Of a stretch of 64,000 nt of DNA, positions 1 through 11,906 are shown in pieces. The stretch is from assembly GCA_945957385.1 (NCBI GenBank), contig CAMFKP010000008.1, forward strand, positions 21,013-85,012, given 5' to 3'. The stretch's first letter is position 1; each line of letters begins with the position of its first letter. The DNA comes from an uncultured Aeromonadaceae bacterium. GTDB taxonomy: Bacteria; Pseudomonadota; Gammaproteobacteria; Enterobacterales; Aeromonadaceae. The translations under genes were made by a program, and so were the position numbers. Under the pieces are notes generated by a model. That model worked only from the letters and a program-made list of their open reading frames with translations, did no database searches and had not been told where the DNA came from.

Positions 1-2154
<2,154 letters not shown>

Positions 2155-2165
<11 letters not shown>

Positions 2166-4230
2166 GACTCTTCATTTCCAATTGCTTGAGATAGTCGTGG
2201 ATGGCGATCTGCGAGCGCAGTTTGCGTCGGTTACCACGGGCCACATAGCGGTTACTCTGTTCGGCATCGATGACCCGCGCCTTGGTGGTGTCGTTAAACT
2301 GCATCTCCAGGGTATCGAGAATGCGTTGGCGCAGCGTGTCATCATAGATCGGGGTGCCGACCTCAATGCGAAAATCGAGGTTACGGGTCATCCAGTCGGC
2401 GGACGAAATATACACCCGAGGTTGGCCGCTGTTGTGGAACACCATGACACGCGGGTGCTCAAGGAAGCGGTCGACGATGCTGATCACCTCGATGTTGTCG
2501 CTGATGCCGGGCAAGCCGGGTACCAGGGAGCACATGCCGCGAATGATCATGCGGATTTTCACCCCGGCCTGGCTGGCGGCATACAGGCGGCTGACCATGC
2601 CCTTGTCGACCAGATTATTGATTTTCAACGTGATGCGTGCGTCACCGCCGGCCTTGGCTGTATTGATTTCGTTGTCGATCAGGCTGTAGAGGTTACGCCG
2701 CGAGTTGATCGGCGACACCAGCAGATGATTGAACTTGAAGCGCTGGTAGGGGTGCTCGATGAATTCGAAGACGTTATCGACTTCCGAGGTGATCTCCTGA
2801 TTGCGGGTAAACAGCGCGAAGTCGGTGTAGATCTTGGCGGTTTTCTCGTTGAAGTTACCGGTACCTATATGGGCATAACGCACGGTTTCGCCCTGCTCGT
2901 GGCGGGTGATCAGACACAGCTTGGAGTGAATCTTCAGGCTCGGCACCCCGAACAGCACTTTAACACCGGCTTCGGTCAGGCGGTTGGCCCACTGGATGTT
3001 GGCGGCTTCGTCGAAGCGGGCTTGCAATTCGACCACAACGGTAACGCGTTTCCCGTTGTTGGCGGCGTCGATCAGCGAGTCGATGACACGACTTTGGCTG
3101 GCCACGCGGTAGATGTTGATCTTGATCGAGGTCACCGCCGGATCAAATGACGCCTGACGCAACAACTCGGTGAAGTACTGGAACTTGTGGTACGGGTAGT
3201 AGAGCAGGATGTCGCGCTCGGCGATGGCCTGGAACAGTGTCTGGTGATTGTCAAAGTCGCTGCAGTTGAGAGCGGAGAGCTTGGGGTTTTCCAGATAGCT
3301 ACGTCCGACGTTCGGAAAGCCGATGAAATCCTTGAAGTTGTGGTAACGCCCGCCCGGCATGATGGAGTCGTAAAAGCTCATCTTCAGCTTGGAGGTCAGG
3401 AACGTGACCATGCTCTGCGGGGTTTCACGGTCATAGGCAAAACGCACCGGCATCGCCTTGAGCCGCTGTTTGAGCCCTTCGCTCATGTTCTCCAGCAGGC
3501 TGCGGTTGAACTGGGCCGAGAGATCGTATTCGGCGTCGCGGGTCATTTTCACCGAGTAGGCGGCAATCTCGTCGTAATCGAAGAAGCCACTGAAGATGTC
3601 ATCCAAGCAGAAGCGGATGATGTTATCCAGGATGATCAAGGCCTTGCGACGCTTGTTACCCTCATCTGGCGGCATCGGGACGAAGCGCGGCAGGTAGTCG
3701 GTCGGCACTTCGATCAGGGCGTACTGAATCGGCCGCCCCTCTTTTTTCATTTTGACGGCCAGGTAGGTGTATTGGTCTTTAAGAAACGCGATGGGATCGC
3801 TGTCTTCAGTCAGCAGGATGGGGCTGATATGACGCAGCACCTTGTCTTTGAAGTATTTTTTGATCCACGCCTGGTGGCCGGCGGAGATCTGGTTTTCGTT
3901 GATCAAGAAGATGTTGTGGCGCGCCAGCGACAGCATCAGTTCACGGTAGGTGGCATCGAAGGTTTCACCCAGCAGCTTGACCTTCTCCTGGATGGCGTGC
4001 AGCAACTCTTCGGCGTCCGGGTCGCCGCCATGTTCTTTGTGAATCAGCACGCGGCGTTTGACGTCGGCGACGCGAACCTTGAAAAATTCATCCTGATTGT
4101 TGGAGAAAATCCCCAGAAACCGTACCCGTTCAATCAGCGGGACGCTCTTGTCCATCGCCTCTTGCAATACACGCTCGTTGAACGAGAGCCAGCTCAGCTC
4201 TTTTTCAATCCACAGATTGTCACTACTCAT
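2155..4230 (-). CDS. ppk: Polyphosphate kinase 1
   Basis: Reversibly transfers the gamma-phosphate of ATP onto polyphosphate. At 691 residues it is close in length to the E. coli enzyme. The two PLD-like histidine motifs are intact: HSK with His435, and [12 protein letters not shown] with His454, at the same residue numbers as the autophosphorylating enzyme of E. coli. The N-terminus [19 protein letters not shown] is diagnostic for Ppk1. It is the first gene of a ppk-ppx unit that faces away from pstC, with a Pho-box-like sequence upstream on its own strand at 4311-4328. Phosphate-starvation control is inferred from that site. Confidence 0.96.
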
Positions 4231-4310
4231 TCATACCTCGGGAATACTCTGTCAGGGCCGTTAGCAAGTCGCAGCGTGCGGGTCGGAGATGACGCTGTGT
4301 CGCCCCTTAT

Positions 4311-4328
4311 ATGTCAATAACATGACAT
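4311..4328 (-). promoter_or_regulatory. Pho-box-like PhoB site upstream of ppk
   Basis: Read on the minus strand the bases are ATGTCAT-GTTA-TTGACAT, two 7-base direct repeats with a 4-base spacer. Against the E. coli Pho-box half-site CTGTCAT they match at 6 of 7 and 5 of 7 positions. The same bases form part of a near-perfect palindrome at 4309-4330, so both strands carry half-sites. A TATAAG hexamer touches the downstream end. PhoB binding is inferred. Confidence 0.6.
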
Positions 4329-4439
4329 ATTTATGGCATCGCTGCCAACGGCGAAGGACGCCAATTTTGATCCCGCCAGGGATGCCGTGCCTGGCCAGTT
4401 TTTATCGGCTGGTCTCTGGTGTGCTGGTGTGTAACAAAA

Positions 4440-4457
4440 CTGTCATCTAACCGACAT
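4440..4457 (+). promoter_or_regulatory. Pho-box-like PhoB site upstream of pstC
   Basis: CTGTCAT-CTAA-CCGACAT matches the Pho box as a perfect first half-site, a 4-base spacer and 5 of 7 in the second. It lies 39 bases before the pstC ATG. A weaker half-site-like GTGTAAC lies upstream near 4429-4435. TACAAT at 4457-4462 could be a -10 element, though it abuts the box more closely than in classical pho promoters. Confidence 0.7.
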
Positions 4458-4495
4458 ACAATGCGCAGCATGCCCGAAACCAATGAGGTTTTTTG

Positions 4496-6733
4496 ATGTC
4501 AACCGAAACCGTCAGTGTGACGATGTCCGGTAGTCGCAAGCGGCGACTGAAGGACAAACTAGCCAGATTCGGTGTCACCGCCGGGGGGATCCTCGTGCTG
4601 GTGGCACTGTTGCTTATTTTCTTTTACCTGCTTTACGTCGTAAAACCGATCTTCGAATCGGCTCGCATCACACAACAGGCCGAGATCAGCTTGCCGGTCA
4701 CTGGCGAAACGGCCCTGCTGGGGATCGATGATCAGAACCAGATCGGTTATCGCGTCAATGCTCAGGGGGTGATCGACTTCTTCGCGCTGAGCGACAAGAC
4801 CGGTGTGGCCGTGGGAACGGCGCTCAAGCAGTTCCAGATCCCGGGTCAGGTCACCAGCGTGGCGACCACCTCGATGGGCAAGCGTCAGGTGGCTTACGGT
4901 CTGGCGAATGGGACTGCGCTGGTGATTCAGCCGGAGTTCGAGACCAGCTACCCGGATGGCAAGCGCGTCACCCAACCGATCCTCAAGTACCCGCAGGGCG
5001 AACAGCCGTTAGTGCTGGATCAGCAGGGGCGGGCGATCGAACAACTGGCGTATGAAGCCAGCAGTTCGCGTGTGGTGTTTGCGGTGACCACCAGTGATGG
5101 CCACACCCAGCTGACCGTACGCGAAGGTGAGGAGAACTTCCTCTCCGGCGAGGTGGAGTGGAAGGACAGCAACTATGCGATCCCGTCACTGACCGGCCAT
5201 GTCGACCAACTGTTGCTGACACCGGATCTGCGTTACCTGCTGGCGCGGGTGGGCAATCTGCTGTCGATTTATGACATCCGCAATCTGGACGCCATCCAGC
5301 TGCGCTCGGCGCTGCAGATCAATGCCAAGGGGGCCAATGTCACCCAGCTGGCGCTGCTGAGCGGGGCCTCCTCACTGCTGGTCGCCAACGATAACGGCAT
5401 CATCTCCCAGTGGTTCGAGGTGGTCCGCGATGGTCAACGCGAGTTCAGCCATATCCGTGATTTCAAGGCCAGTGGCGACGTGCGTCAGTTGGCAGTGGAA
5501 CACAGCCGCAAGGGCTTCATGGCGCTCTCTGGCGAAAACCAGATCGATCTGTTCCATGCCACGGGCGAAACCCGATTGCTCTCCGAGCGTGTCGGCCACG
5601 GCAAGCTGGATGGGCTGGTGCTGTCACCGCGTAACACGGCGTTGCTGGTAGAGCGTGGCAACACCTTCTACTTCTTTGCTGTCAAGAACGAGCACCCGGA
5701 AGTCACCTGGTCTGCCCTGTGGAGCAAGGTCTGGTACGAAGGCTATCCGGAGCCGCAGTTCGTTTGGCAATCCACTTCGGCATCGGATGACTTCGAAGCC
5801 AAGCTGAGCCTGGTGCCGCTGGCGTTCGGCACGATGAAGGCCGCGGCCTACGCCATGCTGTTTGCCGTCCCGATTGCCGTCGCCGGCGCCATTTTTGCCG
5901 GCTACTTCATGTCGCCGGGCATGCGCAAAGTGGTCAAGCCCACCGTCGAAATCATGGCGGCGCTGCCGACCGTCATCCTCGGTTTCCTTGCCGGTCTGTG
6001 GTTGGCGCCGATGATTGAGCAGCATCTGCCCGGTGTGTTCCTGATGCTGTTGGCGTTGCCGTTGTCGATGCTGGTGGCGGCGTTTGGCTGGCATCTGCTG
6101 CCGGCGCGGATCAAGGAGCGTGTCCCGGAAGGGTGGCAGGCGCTGCTGCTGGTGCCGGTGTTGCTGCTGGTCTCCTGGATCTGTCTGAGCAGCAGCCCGC
6201 TGCTGGAAGGCTGGCTGTTCGGTGGCAATGCCCGTGGCTATATCACCAACGTGCTCGGCATGCGCTTTGACCAACGTAACTCCCTGGTCGTGGGCATTGC
6301 GATGGGCTTTGCGGTGATTCCGACCATCTTCTCGATTGCCGAAGACGCTGTGTTCTCGGTGCCCAAGCACCTGACCCAAGGTTCGCTGGCACTGGGCGCC
6401 ACACCGTGGCAGACCCTGAGCCGCGTGGTGATCCTGACGGCCAGCCCGGGGATTTTCTCGGCGGTGATGATGGGTCTGGGCCGTGCCGTCGGCGAAACCA
6501 TGATCGTGCTGATGGCCACCGGTAACACCCCGGTGATGGACATGAGTATCTTCCAGGGCTTGCGTACACTGGCGGCCAATATCGCGGTCGAGATGCCGGA
6601 ATCGGAAGTGGGCAGCTCCCACTATCGCGTGCTGTTCCTCGCCGCGTTCGTGCTGTTCGTCTTCACCTTTGTGTTCAACAGCCTGGCCGAATTTATCCGT
6701 CAGCGTCTGCGTGACAAGTACAGCTCCCTGTAA
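4496..6733 (+). CDS. pstC: Phosphate ABC transporter permease PstC (long form)
   Basis: One of the two membrane subunits of the high-affinity phosphate importer PstSCAB. The 745-residue protein is far longer than E. coli PstC (about 320). It has an N-terminal membrane anchor at about residues 23-48 and then some 390 residues predicted to be periplasmic and beta-rich. The canonical permease domain follows, with the permease-ATPase coupling stretch LTQGSLALGATPWQT and the phosphate-permease signature GRAVGETMIVLMATGN. This long form is known from Vibrio, Shewanella and Aeromonas. The ATG at 4496 is preferred over the TTG one codon earlier because GAGG sits about 8 bases upstream. No pstS is present in this operon. 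Confidence 0.93.
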   Translation: MSTETVSVTMSGSRKRRLKDKLARFGVTAGGILVLVALLLIFFYLLYVVKPIFESARITQQAEISLPVTGETALLGIDDQNQIGYRVNAQGVIDFFALSDKTGVAVGTALKQFQIPGQVTSVATTSMGKRQVAYGLANGTALVIQPEFETSYPDGKRVTQPILKYPQGEQPLVLDQQGRAIEQLAYEASSSRVVFAVTTSDGHTQLTVREGEENFLSGEVEWKDSNYAIPSLTGHVDQLLLTPDLRYLLARVGNLLSIYDIRNLDAIQLRSALQINAKGANVTQLALLSGASSLLVANDNGIISQWFEVVRDGQREFSHIRDFKASGDVRQLAVEHSRKGFMALSGENQIDLFHATGETRLLSERVGHGKLDGLVLSPRNTALLVERGNTFYFFAVKNEHPEVTWSALWSKVWYEGYPEPQFVWQSTSASDDFEAKLSLVPLAFGTMKAAAYAMLFAVPIAVAGAIFAGYFMSPGMRKVVKPTVEIMAALPTVILGFLAGLWLAPMIEQHLPGVFLMLLALPLSMLVAAFGWHLLPARIKERVPEGWQALLLVPVLLLVSWICLSSSPLLEGWLFGGNARGYITNVLGMRFDQRNSLVVGIAMGFAVIPTIFSIAEDAVFSVPKHLTQGSLALGATPWQTLSRVVILTASPGIFSAVMMGLGRAVGETMIVLMATGNTPVMDMSIFQGLRTLAANIAVEMPESEVGSSHYRVLFLAAFVLFVFTFVFNSLAEFIRQRLRDKYSSL

Positions 6734-6751
6734 CGGGTCTCAAGGAATTCA

Positions 6752-8407
6752 ATGACGATGAAAACGTGGTTTAAATCAGGCAATCCCTGGATCTGGATGA
6801 CAGGGGGCGCCGTCAGTCTCAGTCTGATCGCCGTGGTGGGCCTGCTGGCGCTGATCGGCTGGCGTGGTCTGGTCTACTTCTGGCCGCACACCATCTATCA
6901 GTGGCAGGTCACAGCGCCGGATGGTCAGGTGCAGACGCTGATTGGTGAAATGCACGACACCGAACTGGTGCCGACCGATCGCCTGCGCGCCACCGGCCTC
7001 AAGCTGGAGGGCGAAGAGCGTGAGGTGCTGGAGCGTTATCTGGTGAAAACCGGTAACCGTGAATTCGTACCGCTCGACTTCCGCTGGGTGCTGGAGACCG
7101 ATATCCGCGAGCGCACCATGCCCAAGGAGCTGGCGGTACTGGAACGCACCACCAATGGTAACTTCTACGGCTATGTCGAGCAGGTGCTGCAATCTGGCAA
7201 GGTCGTTGCAGGGGATCTGCACCGCGAGCTGATGCAGCGCATCCAGCGGGTGGCGGACATCAACAGCCAGGTCAGAAAGCTGCAACAATCCGACATCGGG
7301 GCCATCAACTACCAGCTGGAGAAGCTGCGCTTGAAGGAGCGTCGCCTGCAGCTGGACAACGAACTGACCGAGGCGGCCAAGCAGGGCATCGAAGCCGAAC
7401 GCAAGGCGCTGAACGACAGCTACAGCAAGCTGGAAACCGAACTGTTCAGCCTGCGCGCGCAGACCCAGCGTGACAGCATCAAGGTGCGTGACATGCGCGG
7501 TGAGCTGGTGACGATTCCGCTCTCCAACGTGCTGGACGTCAACTGGCCGAACAACATGAGCCTGATCGGCAAGGTTGGTTTCTGGTTCCACCAGATTGGC
7601 AAGTTCGTCTCTGACGATCCGCGTGAAGCCAACACCGAGGGCGGGGTGTTCCCGGCCATCTTCGGCACCGTGTTCATGGTGTTGTTGATGACGGTGATCG
7701 TCACGCCGCTGGGGGTGGTTGCCGCCGTCTACCTGCACGAATATGCCGGCAAGAACGCGCTGACCAAGTTCATCCGTATTGCGGTGATCAACTTGGCCGG
7801 TGTGCCGTCCATCGTTTACGGGGTCTTCGGCCTGGGTTTCTTCGTCTACGTACTGGGGGGCTCGCTGGACAAGCTGTTCTACCCCGAGGCGCTGCCGTCA
7901 CCGACCTTTGGTTCACCCGGGGTGATCTGGTCGGCGATTACGCTGGCGATCCTGACGCTGCCGGTGGTGATTGTCTCCACCGAGGAAGGCCTGGCGCGGA
8001 TCCCGAGCGCCGTGCGCCACGGTTCGCTGGCACTGGGGGCCACCAAGGCCGAAACGCTGTGGCGTATCGTGCTGCCGATGGCCAGCCCGGCGATCATGAC
8101 CGGTCTGATCCTGGCGATTGCCCGGGCGGCCGGTGAAGTGGCGCCGCTGATGCTGGTGGGCGCGGTCAAGCTGGCGCCGACGCTGCCGGTGGATGGCAAC
8201 TTCCCGTACCTGCATGTGGAACGCAAGTTCATGCATCTGGGTTTCCATATCTTTGACGTCGGCTTCCAGAGCCCGAACGTCGAGGCGGCACGCCCGCTGG
8301 TGTATGCCACCTCATTCCTGCTGGTTACCGTGATCGTCGGTCTGAACCTGACCGCCATCAGCATCCGTAACCACTTGCGTGAAAAATACCGGGCGCTGGA
8401 TAACTAA
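6752..8407 (+). CDS. pstA: Phosphate ABC transporter permease PstA (long form)
   Basis: Second membrane subunit of PstSCAB. The 551-residue protein is extended relative to E. coli PstA (about 296). After the first membrane segment (about residues 18-38) comes roughly 250 residues of periplasmic sequence with a strongly helical, charged, coiled-coil-like part (about 150-250). The permease core follows, with RHGSLALGATKAETLWR and ARAAGEVAPLMLVGAV. AAGGA precedes the ATG by six bases and pstC ends 18 bases upstream. Both PstC and PstA carrying large insertions suggests the two form a joint periplasmic structure, which is an inference. Confidence 0.93.
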   Translation: MTMKTWFKSGNPWIWMTGGAVSLSLIAVVGLLALIGWRGLVYFWPHTIYQWQVTAPDGQVQTLIGEMHDTELVPTDRLRATGLKLEGEEREVLERYLVKTGNREFVPLDFRWVLETDIRERTMPKELAVLERTTNGNFYGYVEQVLQSGKVVAGDLHRELMQRIQRVADINSQVRKLQQSDIGAINYQLEKLRLKERRLQLDNELTEAAKQGIEAERKALNDSYSKLETELFSLRAQTQRDSIKVRDMRGELVTIPLSNVLDVNWPNNMSLIGKVGFWFHQIGKFVSDDPREANTEGGVFPAIFGTVFMVLLMTVIVTPLGVVAAVYLHEYAGKNALTKFIRIAVINLAGVPSIVYGVFGLGFFVYVLGGSLDKLFYPEALPSPTFGSPGVIWSAITLAILTLPVVIVSTEEGLARIPSAVRHGSLALGATKAETLWRIVLPMASPAIMTGLILAIARAAGEVAPLMLVGAVKLAPTLPVDGNFPYLHVERKFMHLGFHIFDVGFQSPNVEAARPLVYATSFLLVTVIVGLNLTAISIRNHLREKYRALDN

Positions 8408-8443
8408 TCGCCGCCTTTTGCCGAATTCGAATCGAGGTAACTG

Positions 8444-9262
8444 ATGATTAACGTAACACCCACTATCACCCCGAGCGAGAGCATCGATCTGGTGAACCTG
8501 CCAGCGGACAAGACGGCGCTGGAGATCCAGAACCTGGAGCTGTTCTATGGCAGCAAGCAGGCGCTGTTTGACGTCAACATGAAGATCCCCAAGGGGCAGG
8601 TCACCGCCTTCATCGGCCCGTCCGGTTGCGGTAAGTCAACGCTGCTGCGCTGCATCAACCGCATGAACGATCTGGTCGAGAGCTGCCACATCAAGGGCGC
8701 CATCACGTTGCATGGCCAGAACATCTACGACAAGAGCGTGGATGTCGCGGCACTGCGTCGCCGCGTCGGCATGGTGTTCCAGCGTCCGAACCCGTTCCCG
8801 AAGTCGATCTACGAGAACGTGGTCTATGGCCTGCGCCTGCAGGGCATCAGTGATCGCCGCCAGCTGGATGAGGCGGTAGAGCGCTCACTGCGCGGCGCCG
8901 CGCTGTGGGAAGAGGTCAAGGATCGTCTGCACGAGAACGCCTTCGGCCTGTCCGGTGGTCAGCAGCAACGTCTGGTGATCGCCCGGGCCATCGCCATCGA
9001 ACCTGAAGTGCTGCTGCTGGACGAACCGACCTCAGCGCTGGACCCGATCTCGACGCTGACCATCGAGGAGCTGATCAACGAGCTCAAGAGCCAGTACACT
9101 GTCGTTATCGTGACGCACAACATGCAACAGGCGGCCCGGGTCTCTGATCAGACGGCGTTCATGTACATGGGCGAGCTGATCGAGTACTCCGATACCAATA
9201 CCATCTTCACCAAGCCGAAGATGAAGAAGACCGAAGACTACATTACCGGCCGCTACGGCTAG
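8444..9262 (+). CDS. pstB: Phosphate ABC transporter ATPase PstB
   Basis: Cytoplasmic ATPase that drives phosphate import. In its 272 residues Walker [10 protein letters not shown] is at 58-66, the signature LSGGQ at 169-173 and Walker B with the catalytic glutamate, LLLDEP, at about 190-195. [13 protein letters not shown] and the [18 protein letters not shown]-loop stretch are characteristic of PstB. GAGG lies upstream of the ATG. It sits between pstA and phoU in the standard order. Confidence 0.97.
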   Translation: MINVTPTITPSESIDLVNLPADKTALEIQNLELFYGSKQALFDVNMKIPKGQVTAFIGPSGCGKSTLLRCINRMNDLVESCHIKGAITLHGQNIYDKSVDVAALRRRVGMVFQRPNPFPKSIYENVVYGLRLQGISDRRQLDEAVERSLRGAALWEEVKDRLHENAFGLSGGQQQRLVIARAIAIEPEVLLLDEPTSALDPISTLTIEELINELKSQYTVVIVTHNMQQAARVSDQTAFMYMGELIEYSDTNTIFTKPKMKKTEDYITGRYG

Positions 9263-9288
9263 TGCTGGACTGACAGGGGATCCGAACC

Positions 9289-9984
9289 ATGGATAACATG
9301 AATCTGAACAAACACATTTCCGGTCAGTTCAACACTGAGCTGGAAGCAGTGCGCAACAATGTGCTGGCGATGGGCGGACTGGTGGAGCAGCAGCTCTCCG
9401 ATGCGCTGGTGGCCATTCACGATCAGGACCACGATCTGGCCCGCCGCATCGTCGAAACCGATCTGCAGGTCAACAACATGGAGATCAGCATCGACGAGGA
9501 GTGCACGCGCATCATTGCCAAGCGGCAGCCAACGGCGTCTGACCTGCGTCTGATCCTGATGATCTCCAAGACGGTCACCGACCTGGAGCGCATGGGCGAT
9601 GTCGCCGACAAGCTGGCGCGCATGGTGCTGAACAACAAGGGCTCGCAGGCACCGCTGGTCTCTATCGAGAACATGGGACGGCAGGCGATCAAGATGCTGC
9701 ACGACGCGCTGGATGCGTTCGCGCGCATGGATGTCGAAGCGGCGATCCAGCTCTACCACGATGATGACAAGATTGACCGCCAGTACGAGTCGATCATCCG
9801 TGAGCTGATGACCTACATGATGGAAGATCCGCGCACCATTCCGCAGGTGCTGGAAGTGCTGTGGGCGGCCCGTTCCATCGAGCGCATCGGCGACCGTTGC
9901 CAGCATATCAGTGACTACATCATCTACTGCGTCAAGGGCAAGGATGTGCGTCACACCAAGATCTCCGACGTCGATTCGCTGTAA
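9289..9984 (+). CDS. phoU: Phosphate signalling protein PhoU
   Basis: PhoU links the Pst transporter to the PhoR/PhoB two-component system and restrains the Pho response when phosphate is plentiful. At 231 residues it is the usual length, made of two three-helix PhoU repeats. The conserved metal-site motifs are seen as [11 protein letters not shown] in the first repeat and [18 protein letters not shown] in the second. Start at ATG 9289 ([15 protein letters not shown]). It is the last gene of pstCAB-phoU and is followed by a strong intrinsic terminator. Confidence 0.97.
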   Translation: MDNMNLNKHISGQFNTELEAVRNNVLAMGGLVEQQLSDALVAIHDQDHDLARRIVETDLQVNNMEISIDEECTRIIAKRQPTASDLRLILMISKTVTDLERMGDVADKLARMVLNNKGSQAPLVSIENMGRQAIKMLHDALDAFARMDVEAAIQLYHDDDKIDRQYESIIRELMTYMMEDPRTIPQVLEVLWAARSIERIGDRCQHISDYIIYCVKGKDVRHTKISDVDSL

Positions 9985-10005
9985 GCGACGCCGCGGCTTA
10001 AACGC

Positions 10006-10035
10006 AACCGGAACCCTGAGGGTTCCGGTTTTTTT
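10006..10035 (+). terminator. Rho-independent terminator after phoU
   Basis: An 11-bp perfect stem (AACCGGAACCC with its complement), a TGA loop, and then seven T residues counting the last two bases of the stem. It ends the pstCAB-phoU transcript. Confidence 0.95.
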
Positions 10036-10170
10036 ATGCCGGTTCGGCTGTCACCGCGCCGGGATTATTAAGTTTGATTTACAAATCGCAGCGATTTGGC
10101 AGTCGTTTTTCGAGGTAATCGCGCCTTTGGCTGGCGTTGGACATGCCGGCTGTGGCCTGGCGGGGGCGGG

Positions 10171-10806
10171 CTAGCCGAGACGCCAGCCGGCCAGCGACCA
10201 GCGGCAGGCGAAGCCGGTGGCATTGGCGATCGGGTGGGCCAGATCGTAGTGGCGGAACGCCCGCATCTGCTCGTGGCCGATGCGCTCGGGTTGCCAGTGT
10301 TCGGCATGTAGCGGGACGGCGTGGTCCAGGTGCCAGCGCAGTGCCTGCATAAATTGCCCGTGGCCAAACAGCGCCACCCGTTCGGCATCGCTGTGCTGCA
10401 GTTCGAGCAGCAGCCGGCGTACCCGGGTCAGCAGCGCGATGAAGCTCTCGGCACCGTCGCCATCGACATAGTGCGGATCGGCCTGCTGCCAATAAGCCTC
10501 GACCCAGGGCCGGCGCTGGGCGGCATCGCTGTGCTGGCAGCGTGCCGGCGCCAGATAGGTGAACTCCTGGATTGGCCGGATCAGCAGCGGCACGCTGGCA
10601 AAGCGTGCGCAGCAGGGCTCGGCACTCTGGCGGGCTCGCAAAAACGGGGAGCAGAGGATCAGATCCGGGCGAAACGGCAAGTTTGCCGCCAGGTCGTAGA
10701 CCTGTTGCTCACCCCGCGCAGTCAGCGGGATGGCATCCGGTTGGCTCGTCACCAGGCCGGCATTGGCGGCGCTTTCGCCATGGCGGAACAGGTGCAATCG
10801 CAGCAT
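10171..10806 (-). CDS. Histidine phosphatase family protein (phosphoglycerate-mutase-like)
   Basis: A 211-residue member of the branch-1 histidine phosphatases. The N-terminal RHGE motif (residues 8-11) carries the phosphorylated His9, and the C-terminal GHG in FGHGQFMQ supplies the second catalytic histidine. The glutamate and the first arginine are also present. Substrate cannot be told from sequence: candidates include small phosphosugars, cobalamin intermediates (CobC-like) or phosphoproteins, and no cobalamin gene is nearby. It is a single gene facing away from phoU. Confidence 0.85.
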   Translation of the reverse strand: MLRLHLFRHGESAANAGLVTSQPDAIPLTARGEQQVYDLAANLPFRPDLILCSPFLRARQSAEPCCARFASVPLLIRPIQEFTYLAPARCQHSDAAQRRPWVEAYWQQADPHYVDGDGAESFIALLTRVRRLLLELQHSDAERVALFGHGQFMQALRWHLDHAVPLHAEHWQPERIGHEQMRAFRHYDLAHPIANATGFACRWSLAGWRLG

Positions 10807-10876
10807 GAGGAAACTCCATATACGTCATGGGGTTAGCATACAGCCTCAACAGGCTCCGGCCAAGCTGCACCCGTGT

Positions 10877-11779
10877 TCACGGGTTGGTGACGCTCAGCAC
10901 AGCGCCGGCCTGACCGGTGACGGCCAGCACCGCCGGGTGGGTCAGGCGGCGCTCCAGCGAGATGGCGTAATAACTGACCTGCACCTCATCCAGCCGGCCG
11001 GCGACCTCGACCCCGAAGTGGCGGCACACCTCGTCCAGCACCACCTCGGGCACCGGAAACAGACCGACGCCGGCCTCGCCAAACGACTTCATCAACGCCG
11101 AGTCGTCAAATTCGCCGACCACCCGGGGCGTCAGCTTCTGTTCGCTGAGCCAGCGCGCCAGCGGGGCACTCTGGGCCGCATTGGCGCCGGGCAGCAGCAG
11201 CGGCAGCTGTTGCAGTGCCGCCGGGAAATTCGCCCGCGCCTGGGCGGCCAGCGCCGGCGTGCCGACCCACACCAGCGGTGAGTGGCCGAGGCGGTGGCTG
11301 TAGCCTTTGACGCCGACCGACGGCGGCAGCGGCCGATCGGAGATCACCAGCTCCAGATGGTGCAGCGCCAGCTCGGCAAACAGCTTTTCCGGTTTCTCCT
11401 CGTGGCAGACCAGCCGCACCGGCTGCGCCAGGGTCAGCGCCGGCGCCAGCAAGCGGTAGGCCAGCGACTTGGGCACCGCATCGGTGAGGCCGACGCGCAG
11501 CGTCAGCTCGCCGCGGCGCGTCGGCTGGTGCAGCAGCGCCTCGAGCTCCTTGCCGAGCAGGAAGATCTGTTCGGCGTGGGGCAGTGCCAGCTCGCCGGCC
11601 GGTGACAGCTCCAGCCGGCGGCCGCGACGACGAAACAACTCGGTGCCGAGCGCACGCTCCAGCTCGGCGATCTGGCCGCTCAGCGTCTGCGGCGTCAGGT
11701 GCAACTCCTCGGCGGCGCGAGTGATACCGCCCTGCCGGGCGACCTGCCAGAAGTAGTACAGCTGCTTGTAGTTCAACAT
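10877..11779 (-). CDS. LysR-family regulator of the NhaR type
   Basis: A 300-residue LysR regulator. The N-terminal winged helix (residues 3-62) begins LNYKQLYYFWQVARQGGITRAAE and contains LTPQTLSGQI, both very close to NhaR, the Na+-responsive activator of nhaA in E. coli. The rest is the periplasmic-binding-protein-like effector domain. It is transcribed away from an SbtA-type permease, which it probably regulates; LysR regulators usually control the divergent neighbour. Its target here would be a Na+-dependent bicarbonate transporter, not NhaA, which fits a sodium-sensing regulator. This functional link is an inference. Confidence 0.85.
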   Translation of the reverse strand: MLNYKQLYYFWQVARQGGITRAAEELHLTPQTLSGQIAELERALGTELFRRRGRRLELSPAGELALPHAEQIFLLGKELEALLHQPTRRGELTLRVGLTDAVPKSLAYRLLAPALTLAQPVRLVCHEEKPEKLFAELALHHLELVISDRPLPPSVGVKGYSHRLGHSPLVWVGTPALAAQARANFPAALQQLPLLLPGANAAQSAPLARWLSEQKLTPRVVGEFDDSALMKSFGEAGVGLFPVPEVVLDEVCRHFGVEVAGRLDEVQVSYYAISLERRLTHPAVLAVTGQAGAVLSVTNP

Positions 11780-11809
11780 TTCTTATCAGTCTGTGGCGAA
11801 TGATTCCCT

Positions 11810-11826
11810 AATAATATTCGATTATT
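11810..11826. promoter_or_regulatory. Candidate operator in the lysR-sbtA divergent region
   Basis: An AT-rich inverted repeat, AATAAT-ATTCG-ATTATT, lies 31 bases before the regulator start and about 80 bases before sbtA. Its position suits a LysR recognition site. Only symmetry and place support it. Confidence 0.4.
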
Positions 11827-11906
11827 TTTGATGTTTCAGCTTGGTTAGACTGCCGGCATGGGGTCGCTGCGTTCAGTGGCCCGCGTTATAGCCTGGAGTG
11901 ATGATC

